64,000 nt of DNA from Isoetes taiwanensis (Eukaryota; Streptophyta; Lycopodiopsida; Isoetales; Isoetaceae), in NCBI GenBank assembly GCA_021234155.1, contig JAJEKV010000266.1:404036-468035 (forward strand), given 5' to 3'. The notes under the pieces were generated by a model that was given only the letters and a program-made list of their open reading frames with translations, did not search any database and had not been told where the DNA came from. Both the position numbers and the translations under genes were made by a program. Position 1 is the stretch's first letter, and the number at the start of each line of letters is the position of its first letter. Shown one piece after another: positions 54,395-64,000 of this stretch.

Positions 54395-57258
54395 TTTTAT
54401 TTGCTAATAGTTTCATTTTTCAAGAGCCTCTAGATTTATCCATCAATCGGTTGGAGCACTTTAGTTATCCATCAATCGGCTGAAGCACTTGAAGCTTCTA
54501 GAAAAGAGCTTAGGATTCCATCAATCAGCTGCAACATAGCTATTCAAGAGGTTCGATTTTTGCTTTTCCTTGCTTGATACTAGCAAATAGAACTCTGTTT
54601 ACCCAATGCAGAGGTGTCACTGAAATCGTTTACTGAAGTAGTCACTGAAATAGTAGTAAGTACAGTATTTTCCTTTTTTGAATTTTCCTTTTAGGATCGA
54701 AGCTTCTTGCATCAATGTTTCCTTTTGTGTCTAGATTCTGCATGTGGCTTTTTCCTTTATTAGTTATAGAATAGCACAAGTCTTGGAAGACAGTTCGGTT
54801 TCCTCTTTTAGGTTTTGGAGCCCCTTTGTGCGAAGAAGACATACGAGTTCCTCCTTTCTGCAGTAGTTTTATTTTAAAAAATCACAAGATCAGGAAATTT
54901 GTATCCAATTTTTGCTTCAGTTAAATGATCGTTCTGCATTGTTTTTTAGAATCTTGCAAAACATTCTTTGTTATGGTAGCAATACGACTTAAGCCCCATT
55001 GTTAATGAAATTGATGTTGTCGCATTTCAACTGTGGATTCCATGATATCCTTTACCACCACTACTAGATATCTATACTTTGTTTTACAAAGTATTTGTGA
55101 TTCAGAGAAAAATCGTTAGTTTAGCTTTTGGTCCTGGAATTTGCAGTTATAGTATGGAAGAGATAGTTACATGGCAGCTAAAGAGAAATGGCAGTTTTGG
55201 CAATGGACTTATTCTTTGTAGGAATAGAATAGAATAGAATAGAATAGAATAGTTTTTTTTTTTTTTGTAGGAGCGAGTAGATAATAAACCCAGTATATTT
55301 ATTTTCTTGCCTAACTATAAGCTTCTTATTTATGCTAGTTGAGACCATTGCAGGAACTCACCAAACAGGTCTCTTATGCTCAACAATATGTTGTCATTCT
55401 TATGTAATTTTATCTTGTTTAATAGAGCTACTTGGGGGACAGAGCTGAATAATCCGCCATGGCATTTAGGTACATTCCTCTCTATGCCTTTATTTTTTAG
55501 GTTTCTGTAAAGATAAGAAGGCCATAACATAACTTCTTTCCATGTCCCTCAATAGCTCTAACCAGTAGTTTGAATGAGCTCTTTAGTGTCTTCTCTTTGG
55601 CTAATACAGCTCCTTGGTTATGGCATTTCCATAGGCAATGAAATTGAAGAATCTTTCTTGGAGAAAGCATTCAAAATGCAACTGATATCGTAATTTTCCT
55701 AGAGATTTACCTAGAGATTAGCTTGAAAAGAGAAAGGTTTGCAATTATGAAGTCTTTATTGTTTTCCTGGCATGAAAAGATGCTTCATTTTCCTGTGTTG
55801 CATATGGATTCCTTATGTCCTCAATCTACACTTTTCCATACAAGTTATCTCTATCTTTGTAAGTTTTATTTTTCAACCTAAAACAGCAGCTAATATCCTC
55901 ATCCTCATATTCCATATTTTTGTTTTAATTTGAGTATAAAAGCTTTCTATGCCCAAAATATTTATAACGATTATTTCATTCCAAATAGTCTAATTGGTGC
56001 AGCATTACATCATATTCTAATTCATGTGATTTTGCAGTATGGAGATATGCTTGAGATACGCTTTCAACATATTGATATAAAACTCTAAATGCCTAATCTT
56101 AGAAGATTGTGGTATGTATAACACTTGCTACTTAACATTGCAACATTCTAGTTAAAATGATGTTCCCCTTCTTTTCAATTATCAATGTGGAGAACATAGG
56201 AAAGTGTAACAGTAAAGCATTTACGTGACATCTGACATAGCAAATTATGCACCTTCTATTTTTAATTCATATGTGAAAAATGAAATTATAGATTAACCAT
56301 AATGTGCACATATAGTTTTAACGCACTACTGGATACCTATTCTATTCAGAAATGTTTGCTGAAAAGCATTAGAGGTAACATTGGTAAGAAATTCAATGGA
56401 GATGATTGTTTCTACACTTGAAAATATAGGCATAAAGAAGATCCAACCACTTTCTTACAAATTTGCAGAAAATGCCCAGTTATGCCCAATTATATCCCGG
56501 TGGATTCACCTTTATCACATGCGCATATGCCACCTGTGTGCTTGAGGTGAGAAGAAACACTCCTATATACGTACGCAAAAGTGTTGGAAAAACACTCCTT
56601 CCGTGGAGAAAATACACTAGAATGTCAGTAAGAAGGGTTTTTAAACCCCTAGTATACATACGAAAAGATCGAAAAAAAAAACCCTTCCACACACTCACTA
56701 GGTTTATACAAGTCTTCTGTGTGAATCACCGGGAGTTATACCTTATAGTTATTCTATTACTTTTTTGCTCTGCTCCGGACATCCAAAAATCATATTTTCG
56801 GTTCACGGTTTTTTTTTTTTTTTTTGCGTTGCCTGTAGCATAATGACAAGTGTTCATCCAAATATATGAGGGCATCTTATGGTGTTTTCTTCTTTCATCT
56901 ACAAAACGGTAAGATTAGGATTGTGACAAGAGTTCCCTGTGCATGTAATGCATCATTTTATAAATGGATTATTGCTTTGACAATATACTCTTTCCAAGTA
57001 ATGCAATAGTTGTATCTGTTGTTGTAACAAAAGTTCGAGTAGAATCTAATTCAAGTTCTCCGTGCCGCATATACTGTTGGATAGATCTTTTGATTCCGCA
57101 TCCAATGAAATAAAAATCATGCGATTTGAAGCTATGAATCAAAAGTTATGGCCGAAAAACTAATTGATGAAGTTATCATTTTCAAGCAATGGGGTGTGAT
57201 ATTTCAATTCCATAGATCTGTTTTTCTACATCCAAATTTCCTCATTTGCCCTTTTGGG
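54395..57258. other. Gene-poor stretch with simple repeats
   Basis: No gene is recognised. (AGAAT)n lies at 55221-55252 followed by T16, perhaps the reverse-oriented tail of a LINE whose body is absent. The open frame at 56463-56843 contains low-complexity and near-palindromic segments (AAGGGTTTTTAAACCCCTA near 56632) and no domain. Confidence 0.45.
55219..55268. repeat. (AGAAT)n microsatellite and T-run
   Basis: About six AGAAT units followed by a T-run. It is the reverse complement of the ATTCT tails of the LINE copies at 5025-5045 and 60117-60170. Confidence 0.75.
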
Positions 57259-57461
57259 TTGCTCCTAAAGGGGCAAACCCTTGGTTATATGGGTTTTTGG
57301 TATATTTTGGGTATATGCTGGTACATACCTGGAATATGCTAAAAACCACTCCAAACTTGCTATAGGTAGTAAACTTTCGGTCACATTCTATTACTGGCTG
57401 GCTACTGTTTGAACCATCTAACTGGTGATGAGGAAGAGAAGAGGAATGTAAAAGCTGCATG
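57259..57461 (+). repeat. Dispersed repeat family R1, copy 3
   Basis: It starts TTGCTCCTAAAGGGGCAAAC, has TATATGCTGGTACATACCTG, and includes GTTTGAACCATCTAACTGG and GATGAGGAAGAGAAGAGGAA. Similar to copy 2 throughout. Confidence 0.55.
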
Positions 57462-57503
57462 TGGCTAGAAGGGACATTAATTCCTGATTGCATATGAAAG
57501 ACT

Positions 57504-57640
57504 TTGGCAAGCTTGACGTTGATGGGCGCAGGAGCCTATGTTGTACTGTCATTAAACCTAAGTTACTGGAAAAATCCCAAGGAACAGAAAGCTATCATCA
57601 TTATCCTGCTTATGGCACCTCTATATGGTGCGAGTCGCCG
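57504..57640 (+). pseudogene. LAZ1/DUF300 (TMEM184-like) exon fragment
   Basis: The reading GAYVVLSLNLSYWKNPKEQ followed by KAIIIILLMAPLYGAS matches the first membrane part of plant LAZ1-type DUF300 proteins ('H...Y..PeEQKaiIxIxLMaPxYAi'). These are multi-spanning vacuolar or tonoplast membrane proteins. The usual 'LIFEHLSxY' part is partly missing. After APLYGAS the frame stays open to 57749 but no longer resembles the family. No other exon was found nearby, so it is an isolated fragment. Confidence 0.5.
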
Positions 57641-57749
57641 GGTGCTGGGTGGACGATTTGATTTAAGCCACTTCATCCACAGGAAACTGGAGGCAACCCT
57701 CTGTGCACAGCACCTTGTTTTCTTAGGAAGAAAGATAGTCTTCCACTGA

Positions 57750-58625
57750 TAAACAAAATTTAGTAGTCGGGCTAACATTGTAGAGGCATATTGCCTTAAT
57801 TTATCATGTAAGCATCCCAAATGGAATGTTTAAATTTATCATTTAAAATTGCAAGTTTTTTTTTTGAAGGACGAACAAAAAGTTTATTAAACAAGCAAAA
57901 GTATAACATGGGCATTTCTCATTTAGTTGTATAAGCACAAGAAGATGCCACTGGAACACGAGGTTGTGGCATTGTGTACTTACTTCATACTAGACAACTA
58001 AAAGAAGATACAGCTCTGCTTAAGGAACTAACTACATTGGACTTATAATGGAATAGCATTAGATGCGACTACTGGAATTAGAGGTAATTTGAGATCTCCT
58101 TTTGTCCCCATAAGAATCCTCCAATAGAATGACTACTCTACATCAAACTGCAATTAATGCAGCATTAACAACTTCATTGCTGTCGTTTTTTCCCTATAAC
58201 TTTTGATCTACTCATGAAAATGATGCGGCGTTTATTGCATTAGATGCAGAATGAAAAGATCTTTCAAGTGATATATGGTTATGATGTATTTCAATACAAG
58301 CCATATGTGTTAACCTTAAAAAAATATGGTTTTTTGTTCTTTTCTTATATATTTACATCCCAAAAGATATAACAATAGGTTGTCATTAGAAAGATCTTGA
58401 GGAGACGAATCCATTGCCACAAATAGTGTTCGAATCGGAGTTTTTAATCAAAAGTTATAGTAGAAAAAAAAAAATGACACCGCAAAAGTTAGTTAGAACT
58501 GCATTAATCACGCCACATAATCTTGGAATAAAATACACCTGGAGCTCTTCTCTTATTGGACAGGTTTAAAAGTTGATGTGGCTTTTTAAGCATCCCTTAA
58601 TGGGACAAAATGAGATCTCAAATTA
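57750..58625. other. Non-coding stretch
   Basis: AT-rich, no ORF of note, no repeat shared with the rest of the window recognised. Confidence 0.4.
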
Positions 58626-58628
58626 CCT

Positions 58629-60430
58629 CTATTCGATAAGACAAGTGTTCGACCAAATCAACACATTAATCAAGTGGAGTAAAGCGACAAAATGCAACAG
58701 GAGGAGCAGAATCACACAAAGCAAGTGGTGAGGAGAGCTGAGATGCAGAGGTATTAGAATTCTTAGCTGATTTTCGATGTTGACAAAGAGCAGGCGGAGG
58801 GTGGGTGCATCGACCATCAATGTCCATATACTGCCCACAAGCCTCTTCAACTTGCTCTTGCGATCTTTAAATCTCGCCCAACATTTGCTTCTGTTGATCC
58901 ATAACTGAGGTGTAAGACCGACAGCTGGAATAGGGGTAGTGGAATTCACAAGGGGACAAGAGACATCTACTAAAGAAGGAGGTGCAGCAGAAGCCAATGG
59001 AGGAACTTGCAAGTGAGACTTACGTTATTGCACAAAGAGATGGGTCTCAGGAAACATGAGAGCTGATTCTGGGCCATTCAACAAATGTAGCTTGAAAGGA
59101 AAGAACATGGGCCCACTCTGAACAATAATTGTCTTGAGGCATAGCAACGATAAATGGGCAGTGCTACACAAATCTTGATGATACCATTAGTTATAGCATG
59201 TTGCAAATAAAGTCCAAACTCATTAGCATTGGTAGAAATGAGCCCAGAATTCTAAAATTATGGAGGAAAATCTTCAATGTCAATCTAGAACGGGGCATGT
59301 AAGGCATCTGGCTTACCTGGAAAAGAACCAGGAACATATTGTTGATATAATAAGAAATGTTTCCTCTTACAATTTCAAACAAATCAAGGTTTTAAATTCT
59401 CAAATGCTTGAAGATGAATCTTAATTTCTGGATGTTGGTCCTTAAACCTCTTGAACAATTGCATCTGCATGATTTATATTAGACCACTATGATGTCTATG
59501 GAACTTTGTAGATTACAGTAATAAATATTAATTAAGAGCAATCTAAGTTTAAACAAAATTAGAGTAATGCATACCTTGCCTAGCAGGAAGACCAAATTGA
59601 CTTCGAATGCCCTCATCCCAATGCAGCCTTTTATGCAATTCTATTTTTCATAAATGAGATAAAACAAGCAAAACAGGCAATAAGCATCTCTGCAAGGAGC
59701 CAGCAACACCAAACCAGATTTGCCAAAGCCTTGGGCACAACAGGTACATGAACTGAATGAGATGACTGCTCTACAAAAGTGGCCTCCTACAGGAAAGGGC
59801 TTCGGGTCTAGATCAATAGGTCCTGCTCTCCCCATGAAATTCAACATCTGTGAAAGCCTTTGTTGAAGCAGTTCTATGCAGTTAAGTTTCTCCTTTGCTT
59901 GTTAAATTGAAATTTCATTTTTTTCAATGTCTCTAGTTGCTTCCTACAAACCAATTTCTAGCTTAGCAAAGTGCCGCTCCTTTTCTAGTATCATCATTAC
60001 TGCAAAGGTTTTTCCCTTGAAAACCTTTCGAGGCAGGGGTTTTTTAATCCTAGTAGTAATGATTGTACTAGCCCATTGTATGGGTCCCATGACCTATTGG
60101 TCTCCGTGGACGTTAAAAAAACTATTCTATTCTATTCTATTCTATTCTATTCTATTCTATTCTATTCTCTGTTCTACTCATAACCAAGTCTTCCAACCTG
60201 TACTCCACAGCTAACTTGATTTCCAACAAGATCTTTAGCCAATTTGTCAGATTCCAATTTTGTCTCATCTACTTTTTGAAAAAACTGCTGCAAATCTTAT
60301 TCAAGCATATCCTTTCTACCCTCAATCTGGCTGATCTCCTTCAATGCATCCCTCCTTCTTGCTTCCAGTGCTTCTACTTCATTTAATAGGTTAATTTTCT
60401 CCTCTGAGCCATGTTTAATTAACCGGTTTA
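58629..60430 (-). pseudogene. Decayed multi-exon gene: coiled coil plus Cys-rich (RING-like) region
   Basis: Exon-like minus-strand pieces in order: 60410-60230 (EKINLLNEVEALEARRRDAL, a stop, FFQKVDETKLESDKLAKDL: coiled coil); 59990-59900 (LEKERHFAKLEIGL, a stop, EATRDIEK); 59880-59580 (LQQRLSQML, PFPVGGHFCRAVI, CTCCAQGFGKSG, LLAPCRDAYCLFCLFYLIYE, then ELHKRLHWDEGIRSQFGLPA); 59330-59100 (GLISTNANEFGLYLQHAITN); and 59012-58629. The Cys/His pattern CxC...C...H/DxxCxxC resembles a RING or related finger. Stops in the coiled coil and the LINE tail at 59992-60180 indicate a dead gene. I cannot name the family. Confidence 0.42.
59992..60180 (+). mobile_element. LINE 3' tail with (ATTCT)n
   Basis: It shares with 4900-5045 the blocks AAGGTTTTTCCC, TTTAATCCTAGTAGTAAT, ATGGGTCCCAT and TTGGTCTCCGTGGACG, then has about ten ATTCT units. 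It is a severely 5'-truncated insertion of the same LINE family, placed inside the decayed gene on the opposite strand. Confidence 0.72.
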
Positions 60431-62436
60431 AGGTTGCAGCGAAAAGGCACCTTGGTAGAAGCATTTAGTAGAGAAACCCTAGGTTCGTTTGACAGAAGCG
60501 ACAACGTCGAACCGACAGCTACGTTGGTTAAAAGTTAAATTAAAAGTTAAAGGTCACTTTAATTTTCAGTGTAATTTTGACTTTCAGTTAACTTTGAGTT
60601 TAATTTACTAACTTAATGTAATCTAGTGTGAAGCCACATTAAGTTAACACTTTTAAGTTAAGAAAGTTAACGGAATGCTAAATAAACAAGGTGCTGCGCA
60701 CGATGGGTTGCCCTCCGGTGGCCCTATATTTTCATGCTTTTTGTTTACTTTGCAAACTTCTCATTTTGATTCATGGGAGATAGAATCCGCCATTTTCTCA
60801 AGAACTGGGCATAAATTGTAAAGCTTCATAAACATACTAAGCATGCAAAACAATGTTGTGCGGCTTGAAAAGGCAGACTGCGAATAAGAAAACAACTAAT
60901 TAAGATTCATATTATACTTTAATGTGATATTGCAAACAAGCACAAACCTGAAATCGTTCTGAAGCCATTTCTTCTGCGAGTCTAGTTACCTGCATGGAAT
61001 CCAAGAAAATAGTGCTAAAAAATTAGATTCACGTCGTAAGTCATCTGAAGCCATTCCTTTTGTAAGTTACCTTCATGGGGTCCAGGAAAATGGCGCTACA
61101 AAACTATAGTCACATCTTAAGTCATTTTTTCTGAGTGAATAGATGCCCTATATATTAATAATATCATAACCTTGGATGTCGAGCACTAGACCATTCATAT
61201 CATCACTGATCAACATATGAAATATAAGAATGATCGAATACATGATATTGTAATGACAAAAATTGCACTTGGAATTGCTTCCAGACACGCATTTAATCTA
61301 TGACAAACAACGTGATTTATAGTTCGTGGATCTCTTTATGTCATAGATTTGAAATATATCGCAATTTAATTCTTCTTTTAAGGTAATTTTGATGCCTCAA
61401 AAGTAATTGTGCCAACCCATTGCACCGAAAGTGTCATAACTTGCACTCAAGATCTAGCTTGTAAAGAGATGCTCACATAAGTTGATGATAATATAAACTA
61501 TGATACTAACTGTAAACAAAATGGCAATACAGGAAAATATTCTTTTATTGCAGAATAAGCAGAATATCAGGGCACTACATCTGTTTGCTCGGGCAATACA
61601 TTCGATTGCTCGAAGCCTCTATAAGCACTCTAAACTTCTCCTGTAAAGAATTTGAGTAAATAGCTTCCTATATCAATGTTCAGATTGATAATATCAGGCA
61701 AATCTAATTAATAACTATGTGCTATAATATTCTTGTTAGAAGATCTCCATAAATTTTTCTGCACCCACATCATATTGGAGAGGTAAAACGAGCTTCCAAC
61801 AGATAGCATGCCACATTTGTCGTAATATGTGGTCTACATAAACTTCATATTCAAAGTGAGGACTTGTACAACAAGTTTGGAATAATGTACAACGATTACG
61901 CTTTTGCATAGGCATGAGCATGCTCTTTCTTTAGCATGGGCAGTAGTCTACGACTATATTTACCATTTACATGTCCAGCTTTGGGTTTAGCTAGAAAACC
62001 ACCACCCATAACAAGTAGTATCTGTGTTGACCAGGTTCTGGCTTAACTGGAAAGCCGCAACTCATAACAGGATGAAAATAAATAAAAGTATTGGTAAATA
62101 CAACTCTTCAATGATAGATACAGTTTCAAAGTTTCAAAGCAGTTAACTACTTGGAAGCAGTAAAAAGTCCTTTTTTTGTTATGTATTTCTAGTAATTAAC
62201 TTGTTGGATCTTTAACACAGGTTATACAACTACTTGAAGTTTATGGCTATTTGAACTCTATTTCACAAGTTCAGCTTCATCTAGAGATAAAGGCGAAGTA
62301 AATACAAAAATTCCCATGAGATTTAAAGTCATGCCCTGATGCAAATTCAGAAGTTGGCCTTTTTCTAGTTCCATAATTGTGTTAGTTATCATGAAATCAA
62401 TAATTGGTATTCCTAGTTTACCATGTGCATACTTGC
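60431..62436. other. Gene-poor stretch
   Basis: No convincing gene. Around 60530-60670 there are many AGTTAA/GTTAAC repeats (for example TTAAAAGTTAAATTAAAAG). Short minus-strand frames at 61736-61921 and 62258-62449 have no recognised domain. Confidence 0.4.
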
Positions 62437-62646
62437 CTACAACATCCAAGTATGGATGATTATTATGCAGAAACAGAATGAACGAGATTGCCCCATTCTT
62501 TTATACCCTTGCATGGCAAGCAGCTTTTTGCCTAGTTGCCGCACCTGGAAGAAAAAGTTTAATCCTAATCTAAATGCTGCACTGCTCTTGAAATTCAGAG
62601 ATATTTGTTGATCTCCAGTCTCTGCATTCAAATATTCGGCCTGCAC
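62437..62646 (-). other. Possible exon remnant, unknown
   Basis: The minus-strand frame reads YLNAETGDQQISLNFKSSAA and QVRQLGKKLLAMQGYKRMG. Its composition is protein-like, but no family is recognised and no flanking exons were identified. Confidence 0.25.
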
Positions 62647-62722
62647 TAGACCTTGCTACAAACTCCGCCTCGAATATTCAATTCGAGGCTGATCTCCAGT
62701 CTCTGCATTCAAATATTCGGCC
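62610..62722. repeat. 32-bp direct repeats flanking a 9-bp palindrome
   Basis: GATCTCCAGTCTCTGCATTC... (32 bp) occurs at 62610-62641 and exactly again at 62691-62722. Between them GCCTCGAAT-ATTCA-ATTCGAGGC (62667-62689) forms a hairpin. It looks like a small local duplication. Confidence 0.7.
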
Positions 62723-64000
62723 ATAGGTTAGATATCGAAGTGTTTGATAACTGGGTGAATGTTGTTTTTGTGCATTGCATTTGGAACAACGTTAACGCAG
62801 TTCAGTTATATGTTGCTATTATAGTGGATTTTGTGCTGTTTTGACTGTGAACAACAAACTATTTGCACACCCATGATGCCGTAGTGGCCATGAGAATCGT
62901 ATTTTACATAACTCAACTTGTGTGAAAAGAAGTTGTAGGGTTCAGGACCTTATAGTTGACAATGGTGGAGAACTTATGGTGGTTGACTATAGAACGATCT
63001 ATCCTACTCGCACAAAACTCATGGCTATCTTTGCAAGTTCAATTCCCTGACGTTCTTAAATTATCTCATCCCAAGTTGATAAAGTGATAGGAAGAATGAA
63101 AGAATAAATACTCGCGACGACCTTTGTTTGAATCTATCAGTTGTAATTCAAGGATACCTATTGTGGAAGCTGAACTATCACAAATCTCAAACTAGATAAT
63201 ATCTGGAACATATCGTAAGTCTGATTGATAGGGTTGGAGGAAGAGAAACGTTTGCGGCGGCCTTGGCGGCACATGATAAATTCTTGTATAATTAACTATT
63301 TATAACAAATTAAGTTTGCTTGAATAATGCACTATTTCATTAATCTAAGATGATAGCTTGGTCAAAATTTGATTATGGCTATCTAGAAAATGCATTTGGG
63401 CTTCTCTTCTACGTGGTAACCCTAAATATTAGCCACATAAACCACCGCTTAGAGAAGGTCCAGTAATATTAGATTTGAATATTATGGTCATCATTGAGGA
63501 TATTAATATTATTTGATAAACTACATTTTGGAGAAGCCCCAATATTAGATTTGAAGACTATAGTCATCATTGAGGATATTCAGATTTAATACATTGTTTG
63601 ATACAATTAATGCCATCTGTGACCATTCAAAGTTCTAAAAGCGTTTGTCCGAATTACAAAAATCCTTCGTATGGTAGGTCTTGTAAATCACTCAACCACC
63701 TTGTAGCCTTAAAAATATATAGCTCCAGGTCTCAATTTGGAGCATGCATTTTTTATTCATGAGTTTCTATTCAAATGCTATCGTTTCTACCTTACCGGAT
63801 TGGACATCAATTTTTCTTCATCAAAGCTTCTGTGCATGAAAAAAGAGATATAAAATGTCGAAATCATGCCATTAATTAGAATTGGTGGCAAAAAGAAATG
63901 GATCCTGAGCATGACTTGATTTTATGAATGATGAGGAAGCATGGAAAGTACTATGGGGTTCAAGCTTTCCTCTAGTAAATACAATGCCGAAGGTGGATGA
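62723..64000. other. Gene-poor right end
   Basis: No gene recognised. A local tandem duplication of about 75 bp (AATATTAGATTTGAA and GTCATCATTGAGGATATT, repeated) lies at about 63464-63600. Confidence 0.45.

Noticed and set aside
1-64000. tRNA, rRNA, CRISPR array
   Set aside because: No cloverleaf-forming tRNA, rRNA block or regularly spaced repeats were found on reading. GTTCGAA-type motifs occur only inside repeat R1.

Overview
This is a land-plant nuclear window dominated by nested transposable elements. Plant origin is inferred from fragments of UDP-glucuronate 4-epimerase, a LAZ1/DUF300-like protein and an FCP1-like phosphatase, from short GT-AG introns (about 60-190 bp), and from plant-style Ty3/gypsy elements with initiator-Met and Asp tRNA primer sites. 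A seed-free plant is plausible but not proven. I see no rRNA, tRNA, CRISPR or prokaryotic signal, and no convincingly intact ordinary host gene.

Layout: 1-5160 holds a decayed GAE-type epimerase (1295-2263), a tandem repeat of about 350 bp and the 3' end of a LINE (4050-5045). From 5161 to 50808 lies a giant composite bounded by two same-direction LTRs (5161-6624 and 49292-50808). It is an LTR retrotransposon on the minus strand, with its PBS at 49279-49290 and its PPT at 6625. Inside it are: (a) a young minus-strand Ty3/gypsy element (11376-30887; 587-bp LTRs, TSD GCAAG) with tRNA-Asp PBS, gag, protease, RT, RNase H, integrase and an extra ORF3, itself split by a 7.9-kb DNA transposon (13065-20953) and a 595-bp MITE-like element (26238-26832); (b) an unrecognised minus-strand gene (31408-33646); (c) a plus-strand element (33964-46241) of the same family as the outer element. 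From 50809 on there is gene-poor DNA with SINE-like repeats, a LINE tail, one LAZ1-like exon and a decayed coiled-coil/cysteine-rich gene.

The most exciting content is in the plus-strand element. Upstream of a normal gag-pol it encodes a histone H3-like protein: it starts with the exact first residues of the H3 tail ([10 protein letters not shown]), continues with a charged linker of about 300 residues, and ends with a near-complete H3 histone fold closing in IKGERP. A second, diverged remnant of this ORF lies at the corresponding place in the outer element (48718-48935). In both elements the ORF is bracketed by 67-nt inverted repeats (seven copies in total) whose stems differ between the two subfamilies by compensatory base changes, and in both it is followed by a conserved unknown ORF2. 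I know of no described LTR retrotransposon with a histone H3 gene, but I could not search.

Many ORFs carry frameshifts even where LTR pairs are about 98% identical, so some breaks may be assembly errors rather than true decay.
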